64,000 nt of DNA from assembly GCF_017591435.1 (NCBI RefSeq), contig NC_059302.1, positions 14,299,667 through 14,363,666 on the forward strand. Reading direction: 5' to 3'. Shown here one piece after another: positions 29,508-40,741 of the stretch. The notes under the pieces were generated by a model that saw only the letters and a program-made list of their open reading frames with translations, had not been told where the DNA came from and did no database searches. The position numbers and the translations under genes are program-made. Position 1 is the stretch's first letter. Every line of letters begins with the position of its first letter. Source of the stretch: Portunus trituberculatus (Eukaryota; Arthropoda; Malacostraca; Decapoda; Portunidae).

Positions 29508-31122
29508 CTATGCTCGTACTGTCCCGTCTCCATATCTACTAATGTCCAGCTTTTTCTTAAAATCATGAATATTCCTTGCGTTGACCACTTCCACGTCTAA
29601 ACTATTCCATGCTTCCACCCTTCTATGAGGGAAGCTATATTTTTTCACATCTCTCCTATAAAAGGCCATTTTTAGTTTTTTCCCATGCCCTCTCGACATT
29701 CTTTCATTCCACATACACAGATCTTCCCTATCCATTTTTTCCATGCCAATCATCACTCTGTATATTGCTATCAGGTCTCCCTTTCTTCTGTTTTCCAGGG
29801 TCGGAAGTTGCATTCTTTCAGTCTGTCTTCATAAGTCAAATCTCTTAAGTCAGGCACCATTTTGTTGCAGCCCTCTGTACTTTCTCTAGTTTCCTTATGT
29901 GTTTCTTTAAGTTCGAGCCCACTGTATTGTTGCATATTCAAGCCTTGGTCTTATCATTGCAGTAATTATTTTCTTCATCATTTCTTCATCTAAATATACG
30001 AACGCCACTCTTATGTTCCTCAATAAGTTCAATACTTCTCCAATTATTTTGTTTATATGTCTCTGGCGATAGGTCATTGGTAATTGTCACCCCAAGGTCT
30101 TTTTCTTCATGACTGGTTTTATGTCTTCATTTCCTATCTTGTACATACTCCTGATTCTTCTTTCACTCTTGCCAAACTCTATTTTCTTGCATTTTGTCGT
30201 GTTGAACTCCATTTGCCATGTACAGCTCCATTTCCATATTCTGTCCAAGTCTTCCTGGAGTAGTTCGCAATCTTTGTCACATCTCACTTTTCTTAACAAT
30301 TTTGCATCGCCTGCAAATAGGCTCACATAACTGGACACCCCATCCACCATGTCATTTATGTAGACCGCGAACATTACTGGTGCCAACACTGATCCCTGTG
30401 GAACTCCACTCTCCACCAAGCCCCATTCTGATGGTCTGTCCTTAATTATTGTTCTCATTTCTCTTCCTACCAAAAGTCTTCCATCCATTTTAGTAAACTG
30501 CCATGCACTCCTCCTACCATTTCAAGTTTCCAGATCAGTCTCCGTGTGGTACCTTATCAAAGGCCTTTTTAAATCCAGATATATTCCATCAGCCCAACCA
30601 TCTCTTTCCTGTATTACATCTATCACCCTCGAATAGTAACATATCAGGTTTGTCGTGCATGAACGCCCTTTTCTAAAACCAAATTGACACTCACAAAGTA
30701 TGTCATTTTTCTCCAAGAAGTCTGTCCATCTATTCTTCACCACCCTCTCACACATCTTAGCTACCACACTTGTAAGTGACACTGGTCTATAGTTCAATGG
30801 GTCTCTTGTTACCTGATTTATAGATTGGGACAATGTTAGCTCTTTTCCAGTCTTGGGGCACTACACCTTCCCTTAATGAGGCATCAATTACTTCACAAAC
30901 TTTTTCTGCCAGTTGCTCCCTGCATTCTCTTAAAATCCATCCTGATACCCCATCAGGTCCCACAGCTTTTCTCACTTCTAAACTCCCCATCATATTCTTG
31001 ATCTCCTCCACAGTTACTTGAAACTCCTTCATAATCCCTTTCTGTTCCATTACCAGTGGTTTGTCAAAAGCAGTCTCCTTTGTGAATACCTTCCGAAAGC
31101 ATCCATTCATAGCCTCTGCCAT
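29508..31122 (-). pseudogene. LINE Q2 reverse transcriptase (FAGD)
   Basis: Same motif order as Q1. SLFAGDAKLLRK is encoded with the Gly codon at 30309-30311. Frame breaks: near 30807 (deletion in GGGTCTC context), near 30570 (YLDLKRPL), near 30088 and near 29880-29920. Confidence 0.83.
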
Positions 31123-31465
31123 TTCCTGGGATCCTCACTGCATACTCCATTTACTTCTAAACTTTCAATACTTTCTATTTTTGATGTTGTTGTTCACATG
31201 TCTGTAAAAAGCCTTGGTTGGTCTTTACATTTATCAATTATATCCTTTTCTTGTTTCTTTCTTTCTTCTCTTCTAATCAACACATATTCATTTCTTGCTC
31301 TTTTGTAACTTTCCCACTGCTTAATCCGTCTTTTCCTTCTCCACCTCTTCCATGCATCCTCTTTTCTTGTTCTAGCCTTTTCACATCTATCGTTAAACCA
31401 GTCCTGCTTTCCAACTTCTATGTTGTCTTATTGGTACAAATTTTTCTCACCTTCTTTGTATATTT

Positions 31466-32470
31466 TTATAAATTCCTTCCACTTTTCATTTGCTCCTTAG
31501 CACTCTTGAATTTCATCCAATTTGTCTCTTGAAAGAATTTCTTTAGGTTTCCAAAATCTGTCTTGGCATAATTCCATCTTCCCACTTTATATTCTTCATT
31601 TCTTCTAGATTTCTCTTCATCTATCACCTTGAACTCCAAAACTGCATGATCACTCTTTGCTAAAGGGCACTCCACCCTCATCTCCTCAATGACCATTGGC
31701 TCTGTACTAAAGACCAAGTCCAGTCTTGACGATGCTCCTCTCCTCCAAACCTAGTATCTTCTTTGACCCACTGAGTTAACACATTTTCCATTGCCAGTGT
31801 CAATAGTGTATTTCCCATGTTGTCTCTGATCCTTCCATTGACCAGTCCTCCCAACACACCTCTTTACAATTAAAATCTCCCATCATTATAGTTCGTTCAC
31901 AGCCACCCAACATTTCTTCCAGACATGTTCCTGTATCACTTATCATTTCTTCATATTCCTGTACTGACCATGCATTTGTCTTAGGTGGTACGTACACCAC
32001 TATGTAGTGCCTCTTTTTCCTTCATTAGTTTCTGCTCTGATCTTTAGCACTTCTGCCTTTCCCATACCTTCTTTCACTTGATCCACCTTTATATCTTTTT
32101 AACCAGCAACATCACTCCTCCTCCCATCTTACCTACTCTATTTCTTTTCCAAACATTATATTTCCTTCTCCAACCATCATCAGGTCTTCTCCTCTCTCAG
32201 TTTTGTTTCAGTAAGACCCACAATATCTGGGTTCTTGTCCTCAAGTAATCGTTGAGTTCTAAAATCCCGATATCACTCCATTTATGTTGGAATACATTAC
32301 ATTCCGCTCATACGTAAGTTTCTTTAGTCCTTTCTTGCTGTACTTTTCTGGGTTATGAACCACTTCCTCAGTCTCATATCCAAGATTCTCCAGAAAACTC
32401 TTTCTTCTCCTCTTCTGTCCTCTCTTCATTTTTTTCAAAGCCTCCTTTCTCAACTCATTTAACATTTCTC
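31466..32470 (-). pseudogene. LINE Q2 endonuclease and upstream linker
   Basis: RRRKSFLENLGYETEEVVHN linker, NVMYSNINGVISGF start, MVYVPPKTNAWSVQEYEE, MMGDFNCKEVCWEDW, frame break near 31735, then CPLAKSDHAVLEF and GRWNYAKTDFGNLKKFF. A stop follows MKSGRNL, as in Q1 and Q3. Confidence 0.8.
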
Positions 32471-32931
32471 TTCCTTTTCACCGAGATCTCTTCTCAACCA
32501 AATCTTCCTTGTTGTTTCCTGCTGGGCTAGCCTCCATGACTTCTCCACCAATTCATCTACATCCTTTTGTGACTTAAGTTTGATTCTTATTGGCCTCATA
32601 CCTTCTCTGTGAACTTTCCAATTCTATGGAAGTCCTCTATTTCTTGTACTAGGTCTTTTCCTCCTCCTGCACCACATTAATGATATTATTTATCACCTTT
32701 TTATGTTTTTCTCTCTCCATTTTACTCGGTGTCTTATCCTCCTCCACACCAAATATCACCACACATCTCTTTTGTCTACAGTTTCCTCACCAATGTCTCA
32801 TTTGACTTAATAACCTTCACCACTTTCTCAGCAATCTTTCTTCTATGATCTGTTGATCTATAATTTCAGCAAGGCCCAAAGTTTTCTCCCAGACTCTTTG
32901 ATTTCCTTTTCCAGACTTGCAACTTTGTAAT

Positions 32932-33355
32932 TTACCTCCTTTCTTTCCACTTCCTGACTTTTTTCCATTCAGCCTGCTTCTCCATCACTTTTCCTAAAGA
33001 TTCTCCACATTTTTCGCAATTCACTTTAATTAACTTAACTTCCTCTTTCAGTACTGCATTTTCCTTCTTCATTTCAGCGCACTCTTTCAGCACATTGTCA
33101 TAACTCGTTTCCAGTTCGCCATACTTTTCAAACAGTTTTTCAATTTTTCCTTCTAACTCCAGAATTTTCTTGACATAGACGCTCTTTTCCATTATTCCTT
33201 GAAAGCCTGTGAAGTCTGATTCTCTTCGAGTTCACGGCCGCCATGTTGCGCAGATGTAAACAAACCAGCTGATGGCTCCAACGCAGGTTACAGTTTATAT
33301 TCACCTTCCTGGACATTACTTGCTTCTCAACAGTTAACATATGGAGACGGGACAA
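32932..33355 (-). pseudogene. LINE Q2 ORF1-like N-terminal coiled coil
   Basis: Begins MEKSVYVKKILELEGKIEKL and continues as a Lys/Glu-rich heptad helix to about 32932. The upstream leader (33245-33448) includes CAGCTGATGGCTCC-like sequence; the R and P leaders also contain a CAGCTGA motif. Low-complexity helix; function inferred from position. Confidence 0.6.
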
Positions 33356-33444
33356 ACATTACATGCTCCTTACCCACCTTAGTTACTCTTAGGCAACGGC
33401 AACAGTAGTAGTAAAGATAATTTCTCCGGAGCTCAGCGACCGTC

Positions 33445-33449
<5 letters not shown>

Positions 33450-33481
<32 letters not shown>
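33450..33481. repeat. (TG)n junction between LINE Q2 (5') and LINE P2 (3')
   Basis: About 16 TG units lie directly between the Q2 leader and the P2 terminus ATTTACCTAG. Confidence 0.95.
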
Positions 33482-33484
<3 letters not shown>

Positions 33485-33589
33485 TTACCTAGTTGTATTT
33501 ACCTAGTTGTAGTTTTACAGGGCCTGAGCTTTATGATCGTGTGGTACCATCTCCATATCTACACTTATCCAATTTTTCTTTAAAACTAT

Positions 33590-35056
33590 GCACACTCTTT
33601 GCTAACACCACTTCCTCACTCAAACTGTTCCAAGTCTCAACACATCTTTGCAGGAAACTAAATTTTTTAACATCTCTCAGACATCATCCCTTCCTTAGTT
33701 TCTTACTATGTGATCTTGTGCTTCTAAAGTCATATTCTTCTCTCAGGATCAGTTTCTCATTATCCACTCCATCCATTCCATTAATCAATCTATAAACTTG
33801 TATCAGATCCCCTCTCTCTCTTCTCTGCTCCAAGGTTGGTAGATCCATTGCCTTTAGTCTCTCCTCATATGCCATCCCTTTAAATTCTGGAACCATTCTT
33901 GTAGCCATTTTTGTAGTCTCTAATTTTCTTATGTGTTTCTTTTATGGGGAGTCCACACAACTCCTGCATATTCCAATCTAGGTCTTATTTTAGTACTTAT
34001 CAATTTCTTCATCATTTCCTTGTCCATATAGTGAAATGCTACTCCAATATTCCTTAGCAAATTATACGTCTCTGAAAATTCTATCAATATGGCTAACCGG
34101 TTGATTATTTTCTTCCATTGTCACTCCCAAGTCCTTTTCCTTTTTACTTTTTCTAGTTCTACTCCATCTCCCATCTTATAGATTCCCACTGGTCGTCTTT
34201 CACTTTTTCCCATTTCCATGACATGGCTTTTGTCCACATTGAATTCCATCTCCCATTTTTTGCTCCATTTCCAGATCTTGTTTAAGTCTTCCTGTAGTAT
34301 TTCACAATCCTCTTTTGTTTAATGACTCTGCACAGTTTCGCATCGTCCGCAAACAGATTTATGTAGCTGTTCACTCCTCTGGCATGTCATTTATATATAC
34401 GAGAAAAGTATTGGTGCCAATACTGACCCCTGTGGCACTCCGCTGTCTACTGTTCTCCACTTGGACTTCATATCTTTAACTATCGTCCTTATTTCTCTCC
34501 CTTAAGTAATTCTTCATCCATCTCAATGTGCTTCCTTTTAAGCCACCCTTCTCCTCTAACTTCCATAGTAATCTTTCATGTGGCACTTTATCAAAAGCCT
34601 TTTTAGATCTAAATAAATACAGTCAACCCATCCTCTCTCTCTTGTACTTTATCAACTATTCTAGAGTAGAAACTCAATAAATTTGTCACACATGACCGAC
34701 CTTTTCTAAAACCAAATTGGCTATTTGATAATATTTTGTTGTCTTCAAGAAACTCGATCCATTGCTTCTTTATTACTTTTTCACACATCTTGCATATTAC
34801 ACTAGTTAGTGATACCGGTCTGTAATTTAAAGGTTCTTCCTTCCTTCCGCTCTTATATATGGGAACCACCTCAGCTCTTTTCCACTCCACTGGCACTGTT
34901 CCATTTTCTATTGAGCATTTTATGATGTTGTATATTGGACTTGCTAGTTCTTCCCTACATTCTTTCAGTATTCTGCCTGAGACTTCATCCGGTCCCATTG
35001 CCTTTTCCTCATCCAATTCCGTCATCAACTTTTTATTTCAAGCTTGGTTACTTTAA
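33590..35056 (-). pseudogene. LINE P2 reverse transcriptase
   Basis: LDEEKAMGPDEVSGRILKEC, WKRAEVVPIYKSGRKEEPLN, SQFGFRKGRSCVTN, a break at motif A (about 34605), GVPQGSVLAPI-like motif B near 34430, FADD near 34340, KSHVMEMGKSERRPVG, and the C-terminus MATRMVPEFKGMAYEERLKA. A one-base deletion in an A run near 34315 is shared with P3 and P4. Confidence 0.83.
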
Positions 35057-35308
35057 TCTCTTTCATATAGACAGTCTCTATTACCCTGTGGTCTTTCAAA
35101 TTTGGATTCCTTAGTAAAGACCTCATGAAATTTACTATTTAACAGTTCTGCCATACTTTTGGGTCTTCCACCATTCCGTTTTCTCCTTTTAACCTTTCTA
35201 TTGTTTCTTTTTGTCTTATTTTTCCATTTATGAATCTGTAGAACAATTTTGGTTGTTCCTTACATTTTTCGACAATGTCCTTTTCATAGTTCTTTTCTTC
35301 TTCCTTTC

Positions 35309-36330
35309 TCACCTTAGCATATTCATTTCTTGCTGTTTTGAAGTTTTCCTTATTTTCTGGATTTCTGTTTCTTCTCCACCTTTTCCATGCTCCATCTCGT
35401 TTCTCCTTTGCCCTAGCACATCTTGCATTAAACCAATCTTTCTTTCCTTCTTCTTTAGGTCTATATTTCGGAACATATTCCTGACCCCAGTTTTGTATAT
35501 TTCCAAAAATAAGTTATATTTCTCTTGAACCGTTAATGAGTTTTCCATCTCCTCCCAGTTTACGTTTTAAAATAGTTCTTGAGATTCTCAATATCAGCCT
35601 TTCTGTAATTTAATCGGTCTCCTTTGTATGATTCATCTCTATCTTCCTTTCCTTCTTCTATATCCATCTCTAATATTACATGGTCACTCTTTCCCAATGG
35701 GCACTTGTATCTTATATCATCGTTAATTGGTATATCCCTTGTAAAACTAGGTCTAATCTTGCCGGCTCATCGTTTCCTCTGAATCTTGTGTTTTCCTTTA
35801 CTCTTTGGACCATCAAATTATCTATCATTAGGTTCAGGAATCTATCTCCCAGGCATCTTCCCCATACCACTTTCATAATTTTCCCAGTCTACCTCCTTAC
35901 AGTTGAAATCTCCTACCAATATCACTTTTCTCCTTTCCTTAATGATTCTTGTAAGACTCCTTATTGTGTCATCTATCATGTCTCTATATTCTTGGTTAGT
36001 CCATGAGTTTGTTTTTGGTGGCACATATGTTCCAATGATTGTTAACTCCTTTTGTTAATATGCATCTTAACATACAGTATTTCTGATTTTCCTTCCCCAA
36101 ACTCCACTTGATTTACCACTATCTCCTTCCTTAACATCATCATGACTCCTCCTCCTCCTTTACCCACTCTGTCTCTCCTCCATATATTATACCTTTTATC
36201 TATGTCTATTTTATTGCCTCATTTAACTTTGTTTCCACCAGGCATACAATATCTGGTTCTTCTTTCTTTATGTAATCTCTTAATTCTAATTTACTAGATA
36301 AAATCCCATCTATGTTTGTATACATCATTT
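35309..36330 (-). pseudogene. LINE P2 endonuclease region
   Basis: MMYTNIDGILSSKLELRDYI start near 36330, ETKL near 36235, PPKTNSWTNQEYRDM, ILVGDFNCKEVDWENYESGM, FTRD-like and CPLGKSDHVILEMDI near 35650-35710. Several one-base breaks. Confidence 0.8.
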
Positions 36331-36356
36331 TAATCTCTTGTTCTTATCATTTTTAG

Positions 36357-37383
36357 TTAAACTTGCTCCATTCTTTTCTCTTCTTTCTCTTTTATATACC
36401 ATTTCCTTATCCTGTCTCCTATAATTCTCCAAAAATGCCTTCTTCTCCTCCTCTGACCTTTCATTATTTTTTCTCTTGCTTCTGCCACCAGTTCATTGTG
36501 TCTCTTCCTTTCCTCCTCGTTTCTATTTTTCTTTATATATATATCTTTGCAACCTTCTGTTTCTCTGAGTTTCGTTTTTCTATATAGTACTTCTTCTGCT
36601 GCTGCTTGTGATTTTAGTAATATCTTAATTGGTCTCACTGTTCCTTCTTGATATGGTCCCATTCTATGGATTTCTTCTACTTCCTCTTCTAAGTTCTGTC
36701 TATCCTCGTCATTCAGATGTTTTAGTAGGTCTTTACTGATTTCATTTCGTCTTTTTCCTTCTTGGTCTATATTTAACATTTTTTCTTTCAGTCCAAAAAT
36801 AATTACACTCTTCTTTTTTCCGCAATTTCTCTTACTAAATTTTCTTTTTCTTGAGGACTCCTATCATTTTGCTTGTCATATTTTCATCTCTTTCTTTTAA
36901 CTGTTCTTGAAATACTTCTTGAAATGATTCCTTGTCTTTCTTATCTTGGATTCTCCATGCTTGTACTTCTTTTTAATCACGTCTTGTACTCTTTCTTCTT
37001 CTTTGTTAACTAGATCTTTAGCTTTTCTTTTTCTTTCTCGGCTTTACCGAGTCCTTCTTCCATCAATTTCTTATAGTTCGCTATTTGGACTTTTAATTCT
37101 TCATTTTCGGTTCTTAGCCTAGTTTCGTTTTCTTCCACTCTTTTATCCTTTCTTTCAATTTCTGGAGCTCTTTATCCTGTTCTTCATTCTCTTTCATTCC
37201 CATACTCTCCTTTATCAATTTATCTAATTTACGTTCGATAGTTAAGACTCTATCAAATAGTGAAGTTTGCGCCGTATCAAAGCCTTCAAATTCTCCTCCT
37301 CCCTCACCAACATAGTCATCATCAGCTTTCATTCTTTCCCTTGTCACATACCTGCATTTAGATGGAATATCTTTCTCACTCAT
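36357..37383 (-). pseudogene. LINE P2 ORF1-like region (coiled coil + RRM-like)
   Basis: Start MSEKDIPSKCRYVTRERMK at 37383. Coiled coil to about 37110. RRM-like block EISKDLLKHLNDEDRQNLEE and RPIKILLKSQAAAEEVLY ending GCKDIYIKKNRNEEERKRH, with only five TA units in the DIYI codons. Frames shift several times. Confidence 0.7.
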
Positions 37384-37523
37384 TATTATTTAACACTGTA
37401 TTCATGAAAGGAAAAATGAGTCCACACTTATCGCCCAGGCCACTGTAAACCCAAACAAAGGTAGTGAAGATCAGCTGATTCTCAGCGACGGTATCTGCAT
37501 CCTTCCTCTGCTGCATCTCGTCT

Positions 37524-37526
<3 letters not shown>

Positions 37527-37610
<84 letters not shown>
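37527..37610. repeat. (TG)n junction between LINE P2 (5') and LINE P3 (3')
   Basis: About 42 TG units. Confidence 0.95.
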
Positions 37611-37613
<3 letters not shown>

Positions 37614-39500
37614 TTACCTAGTTGTAGTTTTACAGGGCCTGGGCTTTGTGCTCGTGTGGCCCCGTCTCCATATCTACATTTATCTAATTTTTCTTTAAAA
37701 CTATGTACACTCTTTAATGACACCACTTCCTCACTCAAACTGTTCCAAGTCTCAACACATCTTTTGGAAACTATATTTTTTAACATCTCTCAGACATCTT
37801 CCCTTCCTCATTTTCTTACTATGTGATCTTGTGCTTCTAATGTCATATTCTTATCTCAGGATTAGTTTCTCATTATCCACTTGATCCATGCCGTTAATCA
37901 ATTTATAAACTTGTATCAGATCCCCTCTCTCTTCTCTGTTCCAGGGTTGGTAGATCCATAGCTTTTAGTCTCTCCTCATGTCATCCCTTTAAATTCTGGA
38001 ACCATTCTTGTAGCCATTTTTTGTAGTCTCTCCAATTTCCTTATGGAGTCCACACAACTCCTGCATATTCCAATCTAAGTCTTATTTTAGTACTTATCAA
38101 TTTCTTCATCATTTCTTTGTCCATATAGTGAAATGCTAATCCAATATTTCTTAGCAAATTATATGTCTCTCTGAAAATTCTATCAATATGGCTTACAGGT
38201 TGATTGTTTTCTTCCATTGTCACTCCTAAGTCCTTTTCCTTTTTTACTTTTTCTAGTTCTACTCCATCTCCCATCTTATAGATTCCCACTGGTCGTCTTT
38301 CACTTTTTCCCATTTCCATGACATGGCTTTTGTCCACATTGAATTCCATCTCCCATTTTTTACTCCATTTCCAGATCTTGTTTAAATCTTCCTGTAGTAT
38401 TTCACAATCCTCTTTTGTTTAATGACTCTGCACAGTTTCGCATCGTCCGCAAACAGATTTATGTAGCTGTTCACTCCCTCTGGCATGTTGTTTATATATA
38501 CGAGAAAAAGTATTGGTGCCAATACTAACCCCTGTGGCACTCCGCTGTCTACTGTTCTCCACTTGGACTTCATATCTTTAACTATTGTCCTTATTTCTCT
38601 CCCCCTCAAGTAATTTTTCATCCATCTCAATGTGGTTCCTTTTAAGCCACCCTTCTCCTCTAACTTCCATAGTAATCTTTCATGTGGCACTTTATCAAAC
38701 ACCTTTTTCTAAATCTAAATAAATACAGTCAATCCGTTCCTCTCTCTCTTGTACTTTATCAACTATTCTAGAGTAGAAACTCAATAAATTTGTTACACAT
38801 GACCAACCTTTTCTAAAACCAAATTGGCTATTTGATAACAATTTGTTGTCTTCAAGAAACTCAATCCATTGCTTCTTTATTACTTTTTCACACATCTTGC
38901 ATATTACACTAGTTAGTGATACCGGTCTGTAATTTAAAGCTTCTTCCTTCCTTCTGCTCTTATATATGGGAACCACCTTAGCTCTTTTCCACTCCACTGG
39001 CACTGTTCCATTTTCTATTGAGCATTTTATGATGTTGTATATAGAACTTATTAGTTCTTTCCTACATTCTTTCAGTATTCTGCCTGAGACTCCATCCGGT
39101 CCCATTGCCTTTTCCTCATCCAGTTCCGTCATCAACTTTTTTATTTAAAGCTTGGTTACTTTAATCTCTTTCATATGGACAGTCTCTCTATTACCCTGTG
39201 GTTTTTCAAATTTGGATTCCTTAGTAAAGACCTCATGAAATTTACTATTTAACAGTTCTGCCATAATTTTTGGGTCTTCCACCATTCCGTTTTCTCTTTT
39301 TAACCTTTCTATTGTTTCTTTTTGTCTTATTTTTCCATTTATGAATCTAGAAGAATTATGGTTATTCTTTACATTTTTCGACAAAGTCCTTTTCATAGTT
39401 CCTTTCTTCTTCCTTTCTCACCTTAGAATATTAATTTCTTGCTGTTTTGAAGTTTTCCTTATTTTCTGGATTTCTGTTTCTTCTCCACCTTTTCCATGCT
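37611..39500 (-). mobile_element. LINE P3, 5'-truncated P-family copy
   Basis: 3' end TATTTACCTAGTTGTAG (37611). RT complete in outline: LDEEKAMGPDGVSGRILKEC, SQFGFRKGWSC, DSGVPQGLVLAPILF and LFADDAKLCR, with a one-base deletion after it. Truncated in the connector upstream of the RT; the junction reads CATGCTATGTGTG. Confidence 0.88.
38041..39396 (-). pseudogene. LINE P3 reverse transcriptase
   Basis: Three open blocks (39145-39396, 38695-39135, 38382-38702, 38041-38349) cover the fingers, palm and thumb. FADD intact. Motif A is altered by an indel (YLDLEKGV then FDKVPHERLL). Confidence 0.83.
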
Positions 39501-39512
39501 ATGTGTGTGTGT
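39501..39512. repeat. (GT)n junction between LINE P3 and LINE P4
   Basis: About 5-6 GT units. Confidence 0.85.
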
Positions 39513-40391
39513 ATTTACCTAGTTGTATTTACCTAGTTGTAGTTTTACACCTCTTTATGCTCTTTTCTCTCCATATCTACACTTATCCAATTTTTCTTTA
39601 AAACTATGTACACTCTTTGCTGATACCACTTCCTCACTCAAACTGTTCCAAGTCTCAACAAATATTTGCAGGAAACTAAATTTTCTAACATCTCTTAGAC
39701 ATCGTTCCTTCCTTAGTTTCTTACTATGCGATCTTGTGCTTCTAAAGTCATATTCTTCTCTCAGGATCAGTTTCTCATTATCCACTTCATCCATTCCGTT
39801 AATCAATTTATAAACTTGTATCAGATCCCTCTCTCTTCTCTGCTCCAATTGGTAGATCCATTGCCTTTAGTCTCTCCTCATATGCCATCCCTTTAAATTC
39901 TGGAACCATTCTTGTAGCCATTTTTGTAGTCTCTCTAATTTTCTTATGTGTTTCTTTTTATGAGTCCACACACTCCTGCATATTCCAATCTAGGTCTTAT
40001 TTTAGTACTTATCAATTTCTTCATCATTTCTTGTCCATATAGTGAAATGCTACTCCAATATTCCTTAGCAAATTATAAGTCTCTCTGAAAATTCTATCAA
40101 TATGGCTAACTTGATTATTTTCTTCCATTGTCACTCCCAAGTCCTTTTCCTTTTTCCTTTTTCTAGTTCTACTCCATCTCCCATCTTATAGATTCACTGG
40201 TCGTCTTTCACTTTTTCCCATTTCCATGACATCTTTTGTCCACATTGAATTCCATCTCCCATTTTTGCTCCATTTCCAGATCTTGTTTAAGTCTTCCTGT
40301 AGTATTTCACAATCCTCTTTTGTTTAATGACTCTCACAGTTTCGCATCATCTCCAAACAGATTTATGTAGCTGTTCACTCCTCTCATGTCA
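39511..40391 (-). mobile_element. LINE P4, 5'-truncated P-family copy with many small deletions
   Basis: 3' end with two TATTTACCTAGTTG units. RT C-terminal region (RDVRKFSFLQ, VETWNSLSEEVVSAKSVHSF). Relative to P2/P3 it lacks many 1-9-bp pieces, e.g. near 39546 (GGGCCTGGG missing) and 40230. Truncated near 40391 at a T run. Confidence 0.82.
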
Positions 40392-40707
40392 TTTTTTTTT
40401 TTTTTCACTGTTTATCTCTCATCTCTCACACCACTTCTCACTCTACTCTTTTCCATCTTATCCTATCCACACACAACAACATCATCTCTTTTTCATCATC
40501 TTCATTCACTTCTCTATCTCACACACATCTCATTTCTCTTCAAACAATTTCTTCTTTCTCTCATTTAATGTTCTTTCATATCTCTTATTATATTTCCTTT
40601 TCTTTTTTTCTCATCTTATCCATCAAATCTTTCTTTTCCTATCATCCTTTTTCAGAGACTCTCTGTCACATGTCACTATTTAAGCCATCTCTCTCTTTTG
40701 TCCAGTG

Positions 40708-40708
<1 letters not shown>
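40392..40708. other. Pyrimidine-rich stretch within the LINE array, origin unclear
   Basis: Starts with T13 and is almost entirely C and T with some A. It has no clear match to any LINE region here. On the minus strand it is a purine-rich 300-bp segment ending in A13, which could be a short polyA-tailed insert or a badly degraded LINE part. Confidence 0.4.

Positions 40709-40738
<30 letters not shown>
40709..40738. repeat. (TG)n junction at the 3' end of LINE Q3
   Basis: About 15 TG units. Confidence 0.95.

Positions 40739-40741
<3 letters not shown>

Larger units (their letters stand above)
29461..33448 (-). mobile_element. LINE Q2, near full-length Q-family copy
   Basis: The 3' end has two TTGTATTTACCTAA units (29461-29490). 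RT 29508-31122, endonuclease 31466-32290, connector, coiled-coil ORF1-like region 32930-33240 and 5' leader to about 33448, abutting (TG)n. It lacks the TTAA insert found in Q1 but shares Q1's deletion (near 31735) and FAGD motif. Confidence 0.9.
33481..37526 (-). mobile_element. LINE P2, full-length P-family copy
   Basis: The most complete P copy. 5' leader 37390-37526, ORF1-like region, RRM-like region 36357-36830, endonuclease 35540-36340, RT 33684-35300, 3' end with two TATTTACCTAGTTG units. Both ends abut (TG)n. Frameshifts throughout; it has neither the J1 insertion nor the large (AT)n of P1. Confidence 0.92.
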
